The notes below the pieces were generated by a model. The model was not told the origin of the DNA. It saw nothing but the letters and a program-made list of their open reading frames with translations, and searched no databases. DNA of 21,609 bases from a virus. Position numbers and translations under genes: made by a program. The stretch covers positions 1 to 21,609 of IMG/VR virus record IMGVR_UViG_3300042988_001357; one strand, 5' to 3'. This document shows, in pieces, positions 6,567 to 13,786 of this stretch (the stretch's first letter is position 1; every line of letters begins with the position of its first letter).

Positions 6567-7390
6567 GGACGGATGAAGTGGGCCGCGTACTTGTGGTCGA
6601 GGGGGATGCGCTCGTAGCGCTCGATGAGGCGCAGAGCTTCACGCTGCTCGAACCCGCACATGAGCAAGCGCCACACGAGCCCCCGGTAGAAGAGGCCGAG
6701 GTGCGGCGCGTTGTGTAGGTCCCACATGTTCCGCTGTTCCATGAACTCCGGGCTGAGCCCGAGCGGGCGGTCCACACCCATGTCCTCCCACGTCACCTGC
6801 GGGCGCCGGTACAGGTGCCGGTCGTTGCCGTAGGTGCTCTTCAGGTCCACGTCGTGGTCGATGATGGTCGGCGTCGGGTGCCAGACCACACGATCCGTGG
6901 CCATCGCGAAGAGGCCGATGAGGGTGTCCTCGCTGGTGTTCTCGACCGTCCTCTCCGGCAGCTTGGCGCGCCACGCGAGGAACTCCTTCAGCACCGTGCG
7001 GTGGAGGACGTACCCCACACCGATCATGCCGTCGTTCGTCGAGTACCAGTGGATGCCCTGGCGTGCGAGCGTGCGCGCGGCAGGGTGGGCGCAGTGCAGG
7101 CCGATGATGGCGGGCTCCTCGTGCACGGAGAGCATGGCGTGCAGGGTGGCCCAGAAGTTCGGTGCAATCCGCACGTCGTCCTGGAGGTACAGCACCCAGT
7201 CCGCATCCTGCTCGACGCCCCACTGCCATTGGAGCGCAGCCCACACCCAGTTGGGCGCCTTCACGGTCATGTGCAGCGGTTCACCCACCCAGTCCGGGCG
7301 GTGAAGCCGCAGGCTGTCATCGAGCGCGTGGAACGACGCCACCCGTGAGGGGATGTGCGGCGCGTGCGTGATGCAGTAGGCGACCCTCAC
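6563..7390 (-). CDS. Glycosyltransferase-like protein (275 aa)
   Basis: The GTG at 7390 shares GTGA with the stop of the methyltransferase gene, and this places the conserved-looking opening VRVAYCITHA at the N-terminus. Much longer upstream readings in this frame lie opposite real codons of the neighbour and were discarded. Residues about 62-77 read DADWVLYLQDDVRIAP, the typical GT-A acidic site (QDD). Later features include NTSEDTLIG (151-159), HPTPTIIDHDVD (171-182) and a C-terminal helical part rich in Arg and Trp. The pattern resembles small phage or bacterial glycosyltransferases of the GT-A/GT25-like type. Its four-base overlaps with genes on both sides indicate coupled expression with a methyltransferase and a second glycosyltransferase. 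Sugar and acceptor are unknown. Confidence 0.8.
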   Translation of the reverse strand: MRVAYCITHAPHIPSRVASFHALDDSLRLHRPDWVGEPLHMTVKAPNWVWAALQWQWGVEQDADWVLYLQDDVRIAPNFWATLHAMLSVHEEPAIIGLHCAHPAARTLARQGIHWYSTNDGMIGVGYVLHRTVLKEFLAWRAKLPERTVENTSEDTLIGLFAMATDRVVWHPTPTIIDHDVDLKSTYGNDRHLYRRPQVTWEDMGVDRPLGLSPEFMEQRNMWDLHNAPHLGLFYRGLVWRLLMCGFEQREALRLIERYERIPLDHKYAAHFIRP

Positions 7391-8007
7391 GGCTTCCTCC
7401 AGTGGAAGTAGGTCTTCTCGATGCGGAGGCTCGACCCTTCGTACCGGAGCTTCTCGTCCACGGCCTTCACCACACCGGAGAACTCCGACGTGTAGTCGTG
7501 TCCGCCGAGGATGCCCCCACGCTTCACGAGCGGCACCCAGTCCTCGATGTCGCGCTTCACCTCGGGGTAGGTGTGGTTCGCGTCGATGAAGACGAAGTGC
7601 AGCGACTCCGGCGCGAAGAGGTTCTTCGCCTGCCACGAGTAGAGGCGCAGCGGGTGCACGGCTTCCAGCACCGCCGGGTCGAACTCGCGCATCTTCACCA
7701 CGAAGGCGTTGAACGGGCCGCCCTGCTCGCGCTGCCACTTCGTGTACTCGCCTCCCCACCCCGGCGTGTCGATGGGTGCGCGCGTGTCCGGAGCTTGGCC
7801 GTGCCAGTCGTCGAACCACGGGTCCACCGTGTAGAAGGTGATCTGCTTGCCCGACTCGATGATCTTCTGGCCCATGTAGGCCGTGGACCTGCCGAACGCA
7901 GCGCCCAGCTCCACGAATACGTCGCCGCTCTTCGCGGTGGCGATGGCGTGGTCGTAGAGATCCTCGAAGTCGCACCAGCCGGGGGGACGCTCACCTTGCA
8001 CCATCAT
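7387..8007 (-). CDS. TylF-like class I SAM methyltransferase (206 aa)
   Basis: Tandem ATG codons at 8007 and 8004 overlap the stop of the upstream FkbM gene; the first gives an ATGA overlap. Residues about 28-45 contain VFVELGAAFGRSTAYMG, the SAM-binding glycine loop. LHFVFIDANHTYPEVKRDIEDW near 135-155 and GGILGGHDYTSEFSGVVKAVDE near 162-183 match the TylF/macrocin O-methyltransferase style (Methyltransf_24-like), where the D-x-x-H and GGHDY positions bind metal and substrate. Members of this group O-methylate sugars or small molecules. Its place among two FkbM methyltransferases and two glycosyltransferases points to sugar O-methylation. The product is of normal single-domain length with no membrane segment. 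Confidence 0.87.
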   Translation of the reverse strand: MMVQGERPPGWCDFEDLYDHAIATAKSGDVFVELGAAFGRSTAYMGQKIIESGKQITFYTVDPWFDDWHGQAPDTRAPIDTPGWGGEYTKWQREQGGPFNAFVVKMREFDPAVLEAVHPLRLYSWQAKNLFAPESLHFVFIDANHTYPEVKRDIEDWVPLVKRGGILGGHDYTSEFSGVVKAVDEKLRYEGSSLRIEKTYFHWRKP

Positions 8008-8651
8008 CGCCTCCACACTTGGTTGCCGAACAGAACGTGCGCCGTGCCGTAGGTCCGACCCTCGAACCCGAAGCCCCGCACGCACGTGAAGCCTTGCTCG
8101 TGAAGCACGTGCTCCGCGAGGACGCGGTTCGGGATGCCGTGCCACTCCAGCACCACCCCGCGCACGTCCTTCCAGTGCTTGTAGCGGGTGAGGAAGTGGC
8201 ACTCGGCGCCCTCGCAGTCGAGTTTCACGATGTCGAACGGGCCGATGGTGGCCGGGTGCACGAGGTCCACGTCGCACACCTTCCGCGTGGCGCCATGGTG
8301 CATGGTCGTCGTGAAGCCGGGGTGGTCGTGGCCGAGGTCGTGCAGCTCTCCGCGTGCAGTCTCGCCGATGCCCGCGCGGATGAGCGTGCACCGGTCCTGG
8401 TACCCGAACGCGCGCACGTTCTCCTCGTAGAGGTCCCAGTGCGCCGGGTTCGGCTCGTAGCTGTCGATGGTGGCCTCGGGCCAGTACCGGCAGGCCCAGA
8501 TCGCGAAGGGGGCGCGGCTGCCTCCCACGTCGAGGATGCGGCGCGCTGGGATGGCGCGCACCTCCGAGTGCTCGTACTCCCCCTCGAACACCTCCGTGGC
8601 CGTTGCGATGCGGTCCACTTCCTCCTGCGTGAACAGGTTGTCGTAGATCAC
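8004..8651 (-). CDS. FkbM-family methyltransferase, second copy (215 aa)
   Basis: The GTG at 8651 shares GTGA with the stop of the first FkbM gene; an upstream in-frame reading only mirrors that gene. Residues about 38-50 read RRILDVGGSRAPFAIWA (SAM-binding loop, variant of VDVGANxG). EPNP near 63 is the acidic adenosyl site. FDIVKLDCEGAECHFL near 145-160 is the FkbM signature K(L/V)DxEGxE. VVLEWHG follows. FkbM enzymes O-methylate hydroxyl groups, commonly on sugars and polyketides. The protein is clearly related to its upstream neighbour, so the pair arose by duplication or joint acquisition. The first glycine motif is altered (GGSRAPFA), but the catalytic-side motif is intact. Confidence 0.87.
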   Translation of the reverse strand: MIYDNLFTQEEVDRIATATEVFEGEYEHSEVRAIPARRILDVGGSRAPFAIWACRYWPEATIDSYEPNPAHWDLYEENVRAFGYQDRCTLIRAGIGETARGELHDLGHDHPGFTTTMHHGATRKVCDVDLVHPATIGPFDIVKLDCEGAECHFLTRYKHWKDVRGVVLEWHGIPNRVLAEHVLHEQGFTCVRGFGFEGRTYGTAHVLFGNQVWRR

Positions 8652-9361
8652 GGGGCCTCCTTCGGCAGCACGTAGCTGTCCGTTCGGTGGTCGTACTCGA
8701 CGGCCGTGCGCGCCCAGATGCACTGCCCGAGGTTGATGCGGTCGTGGGTGCACCGGATGAGGCGCAGGCCCTTGTCCTCACACAGGGCGTTCAGCTCCAT
8801 GAAGTCCCTCTCGCGGTGCCACTCGAACATCACGAGACGGAGGCTGTCCCAGTGCAGGTAGCCGCGGAGTACCTCCAGCTCGACGCCCTCGGCGTCCACC
8901 TTGAGCACGTCCGCCGGGGGCAGCGCGCGGGGATGCAGGGTGCGCACCTCGATGCTCTCTGCGCCGATGGGCGTGGCCGCGCGGAGGTCTTCCTGCGTCG
9001 TGTTCCAGCCCCAGTCCTCGCCGTCCCCCACACCGAGGAGGATGGTCGGCGCCGGCAGGGTGGTCACAGCCACGGGGTACACCTTCGACCCCGGTGGTGC
9101 GTTCGCCGCACAGAGCTGGGCCGCGAGCGGGTGCGGCTCGTAGCAGTCGATCCAGGCGTAGGGCCAGCGGAGATAGGCCCAGACCGCGAAGGCGCCCACG
9201 TTCGCGCCCACGTCCACCACGCGGCGGATGTACGGGTCTACGTCGGGGAGCGGGGGGTACCAGTATTCCCCGGGCTGGGCGAGCACCTTGGAGACACATG
9301 CCTCCAGGGGCTTCGGGTAGTAGAAGGTCGTTCCGTGGATGTCGTGCGCGAGCAGCTCCAT
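8648..9361 (-). CDS. FkbM-family methyltransferase, first copy (237 aa)
   Basis: An ATG at 9361 opens the gene; it is the first of the sugar-enzyme group after a strong terminator. Residues about 46-62 read RRVVDVGANVGAFAVWA, the SAM-binding motif. YEPHP near 74 is the acidic site. DVLKVDAEGVELEVLRG near 151-167 is the FkbM signature, and LVMFEWHRERDF follows. The protein is of usual family length. FkbM methyltransferases act on hydroxyls of sugars or polyketides. With a second FkbM enzyme and a TylF-like enzyme directly downstream, several sugar positions may be methylated in sequence. No promoter was clear between the terminator and the start, so how the cluster is transcribed is unresolved. 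Confidence 0.9.
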   Translation of the reverse strand: MELLAHDIHGTTFYYPKPLEACVSKVLAQPGEYWYPPLPDVDPYIRRVVDVGANVGAFAVWAYLRWPYAWIDCYEPHPLAAQLCAANAPPGSKVYPVAVTTLPAPTILLGVGDGEDWGWNTTQEDLRAATPIGAESIEVRTLHPRALPPADVLKVDAEGVELEVLRGYLHWDSLRLVMFEWHRERDFMELNALCEDKGLRLIRCTHDRINLGQCIWARTAVEYDHRTDSYVLPKEAP

Positions 9362-9398
9362 GCGCCGGCTACGGTACCTTCACCCGCCCGCAAAAGCA

Positions 9399-9433
9399 AA
9401 GCCCACGCACCCAGGAGGGAAGTGCGTGGGCTT
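9399..9433 (-). terminator. Rho-independent terminator after the 224-aa virion gene
   Basis: AAGCCCACGCAC (9399-9410) and GTGCGTGGGCTT (9422-9433) form a perfect 12-bp stem with an 11-base loop. On the minus strand the stem is followed by TGCTTTTGCG, a T-rich tail. It lies about 45 bases past the stop at 9478, the expected place to end transcripts of a highly expressed gene. Confidence 0.8.
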
Positions 9434-9477
9434 CGAGGTTATGCCGCGCCCCCGTGAGGGCTACGGGCAAGCGGAGG

Positions 9478-10152
9478 TCAGAGCGTGGCGCTGTCCGCCT
9501 GGAGCTTCGTGTCCATCGCCACCTCGGGCGCGAGCAGGAGCTTCACGCGGGCGGAGGTGATGGCGTCCGTGGCGTTGAACTTCACGTTCTCGCGGGCCGC
9601 GTCGAGGCGGGCCTGGCCGGCGGAGGCCGCCGAAGCCGAGGGGACGAGGACGATCTTCTTGCCGATCGAGGTGCCGACGAGGGCCTCCGCCTCCAGCAGC
9701 ATCAGGACCTTGCGGGTCTTGTACGCCGTGGGGATGGCGAGGGCGTTCGAGGCGACCGTGCCCGTGAACTCCACCGGCTCGCCGGGGAGCGGAGCGTAGA
9801 GGACGTCCACCTTGGTGATGGCGTCCGACGCGAGGACGGCGATGTTGCCGTTCGGCGTCGGCGCGATCTGGCCCGTGGTCGGCGTGTTGCCGAACTGCTG
9901 AGCGGCGAGCTGGCCGAGCGTGGTTCCCGAGGACGAAGCCGCCCAGAGGATGTTCGCCGCGGGCGCCCAGTCGTCCGTCTCGATGACCTGGAGGGTCGTG
10001 AGGTCGTACGACCCCGCGGCCGGGGTCTTCTGGACCAGCTCGACGTGGAGGTACTGGCGAACCAGGTTGCCCGCGCCACCCAAGCTGCGGAGCGCGTCCG
10101 CAATGGTGTTCGGGTTCACACGGTTCATCGCTGCGCGAAGACTGTCGGCCAT
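9478..10152 (-). CDS. Probable abundant virion protein (224 aa), capsid or decoration candidate
   Basis: The ATG at 10152 is preceded by GGGAGA at good spacing, identical to the site of the 159-residue gene. The 224-residue product is cytoplasmic, with an N-terminal helical stretch (MADSLRAAMNRVNPNTIADALR), a Thr/Gln/Ala-rich beta region, then SDAITKVDVLYAPLPGEPVEF and an Ala-rich C-terminus. Strong initiation site, closing terminator and surrounding structural genes together suggest a high-copy virion component. The phrase DAITKVDVLY is echoed by DAVTKARVLY in the upstream 134-residue protein. I could not recognise an HK97 capsid signature, and the length is short for a classical major capsid protein. 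Alternatives are a decoration or tail-tube protein. Virion role is inferred. Confidence 0.7.
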   Translation of the reverse strand: MADSLRAAMNRVNPNTIADALRSLGGAGNLVRQYLHVELVQKTPAAGSYDLTTLQVIETDDWAPAANILWAASSSGTTLGQLAAQQFGNTPTTGQIAPTPNGNIAVLASDAITKVDVLYAPLPGEPVEFTGTVASNALAIPTAYKTRKVLMLLEAEALVGTSIGKKIVLVPSASAASAGQARLDAARENVKFNATDAITSARVKLLLAPEVAMDTKLQADSATL

Positions 10153-10163
10153 CGTCGTTCTCC
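10150..10163 (-). promoter_or_regulatory. Strong ribosome-binding site of the 224-aa virion gene
   Basis: On the minus strand GGAGAACGACGATG ends in the start codon. It is an exact 14-base copy of the site at 3134-3147, and supports the start at 10152. Confidence 0.7.
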
Positions 10164-10188
10164 CTTAGTGGCGTAGGTGTAGCTCGTG

Positions 10189-10207
10189 GGTAGGCCAGGT
10201 GCCTACC
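10189..10207. repeat. Hairpin between the two virion genes, terminator-like on the plus strand
   Basis: GGTAGGC (10189-10195) and GCCTACC (10201-10207) make a perfect 7-bp stem with a 5-base loop. On the plus strand it is followed by AGG and TTTTT, as in an intrinsic terminator. On the minus strand it lies in the leader of the 224-residue gene without a T-run. It could block antisense transcription or protect the downstream mRNA. Confidence 0.5.
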
Positions 10208-10214
10208 AGGTTTT

Positions 10215-10619
10215 TCACTGGTCGCCGAAAGCGGCGTACTGCACGATCCCCGTCCCGGTGACCGTGATGCCCTTCACGTACTTGCCCGCGGACGCCTCGT
10301 AGAGGAACAGCCCCGTGACGGGGACGGTCGCCGTGGAGTTGTCGTCGAAGGTGAGGACGAAGACCATGGGGGCCTGCGTGCGGATGTAGAGCACGCGCGC
10401 CTTGGTCACCGCGTCCGCGGCCCCCACGCCGTAGAGCGTGAGCGGGGAGGCCGTGGCCACGTTCCGCACCATCATCCCCGTCGAAACACCGTAGGACAGG
10501 GTGGTTCCGGTCGAGAACGCCAACAGGTCCGTGATCTCGGCCGTTGGAACCGTTCCCGTCTCCGAGACACCTGCGGCGGGCCCCGCGAGGAGGTTGCCGG
10601 TGAGTTCGAGGGTGGGCAT
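10215..10619 (-). CDS. Beta-rich virion structural protein (134 aa)
   Basis: The ATG at 10619 lies 20 bases after the stop of the proline-rich gene. The product is almost wholly beta and Thr/Val/Gly/Ala-rich. A central DAVTKARVLYIRTQAPMVFVLTFDDN is followed by TVPVTGLFLYEASAGKYVKGITVTGTG. The layout (strand, LYIRT-type edge, short loop, VPVTGLFLYE, then repeated Thr-Gly strands) is one I associate with small phage virion proteins of the beta-sandwich kind. It is directly upstream of the 224-residue protein, shares its xDA(I/V)TKxxVLY phrase, and may form part of the same structure. Capsid decoration and tail subunits are both possible. Confidence 0.7.
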   Translation of the reverse strand: MPTLELTGNLLAGPAAGVSETGTVPTAEITDLLAFSTGTTLSYGVSTGMMVRNVATASPLTLYGVGAADAVTKARVLYIRTQAPMVFVLTFDDNSTATVPVTGLFLYEASAGKYVKGITVTGTGIVQYAAFGDQ

Positions 10620-10639
10620 GGTGGCGGACGTCTACTTGC

Positions 10640-10858
10640 TCAGCCGCCGTTCAGCTTGAACGGCTTCGAGGGCGCCGGCACACGCTGCGCAGGCGGAACG
10701 GGCTTCACGATGACGCCGCCGTCCGGGATGGACTTGGGGGCCACGCGCTGCTCGGGGGAGCCGGACGGCTGCGAGGCCGGGCCGGCGGGGGGCTTGATGA
10801 GGCCCGGGGACGCGCCCGCGCCGTCCGAACCCTGGCCGTTTCCGAAGGGGTTGCTCAT
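10640..10858 (-). CDS. Proline/glycine-rich small protein (72 aa)
   Basis: The ATG at 10858 shares ATGA with the stop of the HTH gene, which argues for coupled translation. The 72-residue product starts MSNPFGNGQGSDG and is dominated by Pro, Gly, Ser and Ala (for example IKPPAGPASQPSGSPEQ), ending KPFKLNGG. It has no cysteine and no membrane segment, and is probably disordered. It could be a partner of the HTH protein or a small virion accessory given the structural genes downstream. I do not recognise a family. Confidence 0.6.
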   Translation of the reverse strand: MSNPFGNGQGSDGAGASPGLIKPPAGPASQPSGSPEQRVAPKSIPDGGVIVKPVPPAQRVPAPSKPFKLNGG

Positions 10859-11187
10859 GCCCCCTCTTCTAGCACGGGCCGCCGAGGGATGTCCCTCGCG
10901 CTCTGCTCGAAGACCGCGGCGTCCTCCCGCGAGCGGGGACGCAGCTCCAGGGTCACTGCCAGCCCGAGCACCTGGAGAAGCTGGACGAGTGTCCGTACGT
11001 TCGGGATCTGCTTGCCCTGCTCCACGTAGCAAACCGCCCCCGGAGATACCCCCGAGAGCTGGGCAAGCTGCTTGATGCGCAGACCCTTCGCCTGGCGGAA
11101 GACACGCACCGCGTGCCCGATCTCCGCCGCCATGGACTGCTCGCTCGGGGTGTACCGCTGCACACGTGCGACTCGTCCCTCGGCCAT
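10855..11187 (-). CDS. HipB/Xre-like helix-turn-helix regulator (110 aa)
   Basis: The chosen ATG at 11187 gives MAEGRVARVQRYTPSEQ. Residues about 23-75 are a Cro/C1-type HTH: IGHAVRVFRQAKGLRIKQLAQLSGVSPGAVCYVEQGKQIPNVRTL, with the recognition helix near SPGAVCYVEQG. The following LLQVLGLAVTLELRPR resembles the dimer strand region of HipB-type regulators. No HipA-like kinase lies beside it, so this is probably a stand-alone repressor rather than a toxin-antitoxin pair. It is divergent from two plus-strand genes, and a palindrome between them is a natural operator. No Shine-Dalgarno precedes the ATG, and a weak -10 (TACACT) ends only 6 bases upstream, so a leaderless mRNA is possible. Confidence 0.87.
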   Translation of the reverse strand: MAEGRVARVQRYTPSEQSMAAEIGHAVRVFRQAKGLRIKQLAQLSGVSPGAVCYVEQGKQIPNVRTLVQLLQVLGLAVTLELRPRSREDAAVFEQSARDIPRRPVLEEGA

Positions 11188-11193
11188 GCACAA

Positions 11194-11224
11194 AGTGTAG
11201 CTCACAAGCTGCCAAAAAAGTGAA
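11194..11224 (-). promoter_or_regulatory. Possible weak promoter of the HTH gene
   Basis: Minus-strand TTCACT (11219-11224) and TACACT (11194-11199) are separated by 19 bases, with the ATG 6 bases after the -10. Both boxes are imperfect and the spacing is long. It is listed because the intergenic region is short and the placement matches the other two leaderless-type promoters. Confidence 0.3.
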
Positions 11225-11232
11225 CTGCGGGC

Positions 11233-11261
11233 TGGACAATCGACATGGGTACAATTACCTA
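11233..11261 (+). promoter_or_regulatory. Possible promoter of the plus-strand gene pair
   Basis: TGGACA (11233-11238, five of six to TTGACA) is followed after 17 bases by TACCTA (11256-11261), with the ATG at 11269. A better -10 match, TACAAT at 11250-11255, lacks a -35 at normal distance. Either choice lies inside the palindrome at 11242-11265, so a bound protein would block it. Confidence 0.4.
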
Positions 11262-11265
11262 TGTC
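11242..11265. promoter_or_regulatory. Candidate operator for the HTH regulator
   Basis: GACATGGGTA (11242-11251) and TACCTATGTC (11256-11265) are inverted repeats with one mismatch in ten, separated by CAAT. A 24-bp palindrome in a divergent HTH/target intergenic region is the classic layout of a repressor operator. Binding by the adjacent HTH protein is inferred. Confidence 0.6.
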
Positions 11266-11268
11266 CCC

Positions 11269-11610
11269 ATGAGCACCGCAAGCACCCCCTACGACCGCCT
11301 CTTCGTCGCGCTCAAGCTCCTCGCCCACTCGGCGACGCAGGTGCACGAGTACGACCCCACCAACGTGGCCGAGACGTACGGCGCGCCGGTGTCGAACTAC
11401 GTGATGCGCCTCCTCGCCCTCCGCGCATGCGCCGAGCTGGCCGCGAAGGAGACGGGGATCTTGCTCGACGACCTGCTCACCGCCACGGAGGCACCGGCCC
11501 ACATCCGGGAGGCCGTGCAGAACGCCAAGCGCGTCACCGAGGAGAACGTCGCCACGGCGCACACGAACTTGCTCGGTGCCCTCACCCCTGCCGAAGAGAA
11601 GACCAACTAG
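11269..11610 (+). CDS. Helical hypothetical protein of the switch island (113 aa)
   Basis: Two in-frame ATGs exist, at 11245 and 11269. The second is preferred because the first lies within the palindrome and promoter region; neither has a Shine-Dalgarno. The product (MSTASTPYDRLFVALKLLAH...) is largely alpha-helical, with a hydrophobic stretch VMRLLALRACAELAAKETGILLDDLLTA and a polar C-terminus. It has no membrane segment and no motif I recognise. It is the first gene of a two-gene plus-strand unit, divergent from the HTH gene and opposite to all surrounding structural genes, so it is probably expressed under separate control. An early, lysogenic or antirepressor-type function is conceivable but not shown. 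Confidence 0.7.
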   Translation: MSTASTPYDRLFVALKLLAHSATQVHEYDPTNVAETYGAPVSNYVMRLLALRACAELAAKETGILLDDLLTATEAPAHIREAVQNAKRVTEENVATAHTNLLGALTPAEEKTN

Positions 11611-11612
11611 CC

Positions 11613-11857
<245 letters not shown>

Positions 11858-11861
<4 letters not shown>

Positions 11862-13786
11862 GGCTTCCGCCACTGGTACGCGGGCTGGAGTGTGAGCTTC
11901 AGCTTGCGCGCCATGTAGCGGAAGCTGGGGTCGTCCTTGTCGAGGCGTACCTCACCCGACCAGGACCCCATGCGCGAGAGGATGCGCTTCCCCGCGTGCC
12001 AGTAGTCCGGCTCGTCTGCGCCAGCACCCGCGTCGTGGCGAGCCTTGTCCAAGGCCTTCTTGGTGGGGAACTTCTCGCCCACACCACGCTCCGGCTCCCC
12101 CTCACGCTCAGGGCGCCAGCTCCGCGGCATGTGGAAGTTCGCGAGGTACCAGGGGTGCTTCGTGATGACCCGCGCGTACCGCCGAGCGCGCTCAGGCGCC
12201 ATCCCGTACTTGTTCCGCAGGTGGCCCGTCGCGTACTCCTCCGCGTCCTCTTGGCACGTGGTGTCCGGGTCCCAGTCGAAGCCGAAGGACGCCCACGTGT
12301 ACCAGCCGTTGTCGAGGGCGGCGGTGACGCGCACCTTCTTCACGCCCATCTTCTGGTAGTCGTTGATCATGCGGCGGAAGACCTCTTTGCCTTGCCCGCT
12401 GCCGCGGTAGCCCTCCGCCACCTCGAAGTGCGAGTGGTACACCGACCACACGCCACGCTTCCTGGTGAAGATGCGGTTGATGTACCCCACACGACGACCC
12501 TCGTCGTCCTCCAACCGGGCGTAGACGGTGATGTTGTTGCCGCCGGGCTCCACAGAGATGGTGATGTCCCCTGCGTGGTACGTGGGACCCTCACACCACG
12601 CGCGCACGCGCTCCTCCGTGAGGAACTCCGCGGGAGGGGTGAAGCCCTGCGCGCGGTACTCCGCGTTGGCACGCGCCATCTTCTCGCGCGTCTCACGCGC
12701 AGCACGTTCTCCCCGTAGGCGGTCAGCACGACTCGCAACGGAGCGAACCATGCGATCCATGAGGGCGGCCCGCACGTTCGGTGGGAGCGTGAGGTGCGTC
12801 GTCTCGCGGAGGAACGCCTCCCACTTCTTGTTCACTCGCGGAGCTTCATCACGGCCGAAGCGCTTCTCCCACATGTCACGCGAGAGGGAGTGGGCAGCCT
12901 CGCCAGCTTCCCAGGAGTTGTACTCACCTTCCCCCGACGCGCGCTCCACTGCCTTCACCATGGCGGCGAGGGAAGGGTGATCGTGCAAGCGCTCGTCCCA
13001 CACGGCACGAGCGTGCCTCTCACCGTAGTCGTCCCAGTGCCGGGTGGTTTCGTCGATGCGCTCGCGCATAGAAGCGCTGCGCAAGACCGCATCCGGATCT
13101 ACGGGCAGCTTCTTGGTGGGGTCGTCTGGGTCGAAGATGTGCGTGGGGATGTGCGGCGGGAGCGCGTTCTCCGACTGCATCGACAGGAGGTCGAGCACGG
13201 GGACAGCGCTCAGGTGGTCACGCGCCAACTGGTCGTGGACCGCGAGGATGCGGTCCAGCCTAGCCACCACGGCCGCGCGCATCGCAGGGGACCACCCGCG
13301 CATGCTCTGCGGGTCGGCTGCGATGTCCCGCCACATCGCCCACGGCGGGCGATTGTTGCGGTAGTTGACCCGCTGTAGCCCCTGCATGGCGGCGTCCACG
13401 CTCTCGGGCGTGATCTTCTCGTTCAGGTCGAAGAGCGCCCCCTGCGTGGTGGGGTTCTCGATGTGGAGCTTGCGGAGTCGGAGAGCCTCTTGGAGACGCT
13501 CGCGTGCGGCGTGCGCCTTCTCCAGGTTGCGCTCCGACTCGGCGCTGTTCGCGTAGTAGGGCCAATCCGTTGCGCCCTCGATCTGCCCGAGGCCCGGGTC
13601 GTCGTGCAGACGCCACACGGTGCCGATCGCACGTACACCCGCGATGGCCTCGCGCACCCGGCGGTTGTCGGTGGCGCGCTCCGTCTGCCACCGCCGTAGC
13701 TCGGGGAGGTAGCGACGACCACCTCCCGGCTGCTGCACGTAGGCGCCGCCACGCGGTCCGACTTGGATGTCCTTGCCGCTTGCCAT
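11858..13786 (-). CDS. GNAT-like domain protein with N-terminal basic motif, paralogue B (642 aa)
   Basis: The ATG at 13786 forms TGATG with the stop of its paralogue; an upstream in-frame ATG would only read across that gene. Residues about 7-33 read IQVGPRGGAYVQQPGGGRRY then LPELRRW, like the short basic adaptor motif (GPRGGxY...) of chloroviruses and some phage proteins. Residues about 40-395 are helical and charged, with no recognised domain. Residues about 405-505 resemble a GNAT acetyltransferase: ITVYARLEDDEGRRVGYINR, FEVAEGYRGSGQGKEVFRRM (acetyl-CoA loop near 459-466) and ALDNGWYTWASFGFDW. A C-terminal part holds HPWYLANFHMP and EPDYWHAGKRIL. The role is unknown; an injected or virion-associated enzyme is possible because MuF-neighbour genes can encode such proteins. 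Confidence 0.8.

Noticed and set aside
5452-6777. Minus-strand frame of about 441 codons over the scaffold and glycosyltransferase genes
   Set aside because: It reads the same DNA out of frame, with Arg/Pro/Ser-rich noise. The glycosyltransferase and scaffold frames have clear domain motifs.
10855-11187. HipBA toxin-antitoxin pair
   Set aside because: The HTH gene is HipB-like, but the neighbours are a 72-residue Pro-rich protein and an unrelated helical protein; no HipA kinase motif is present.
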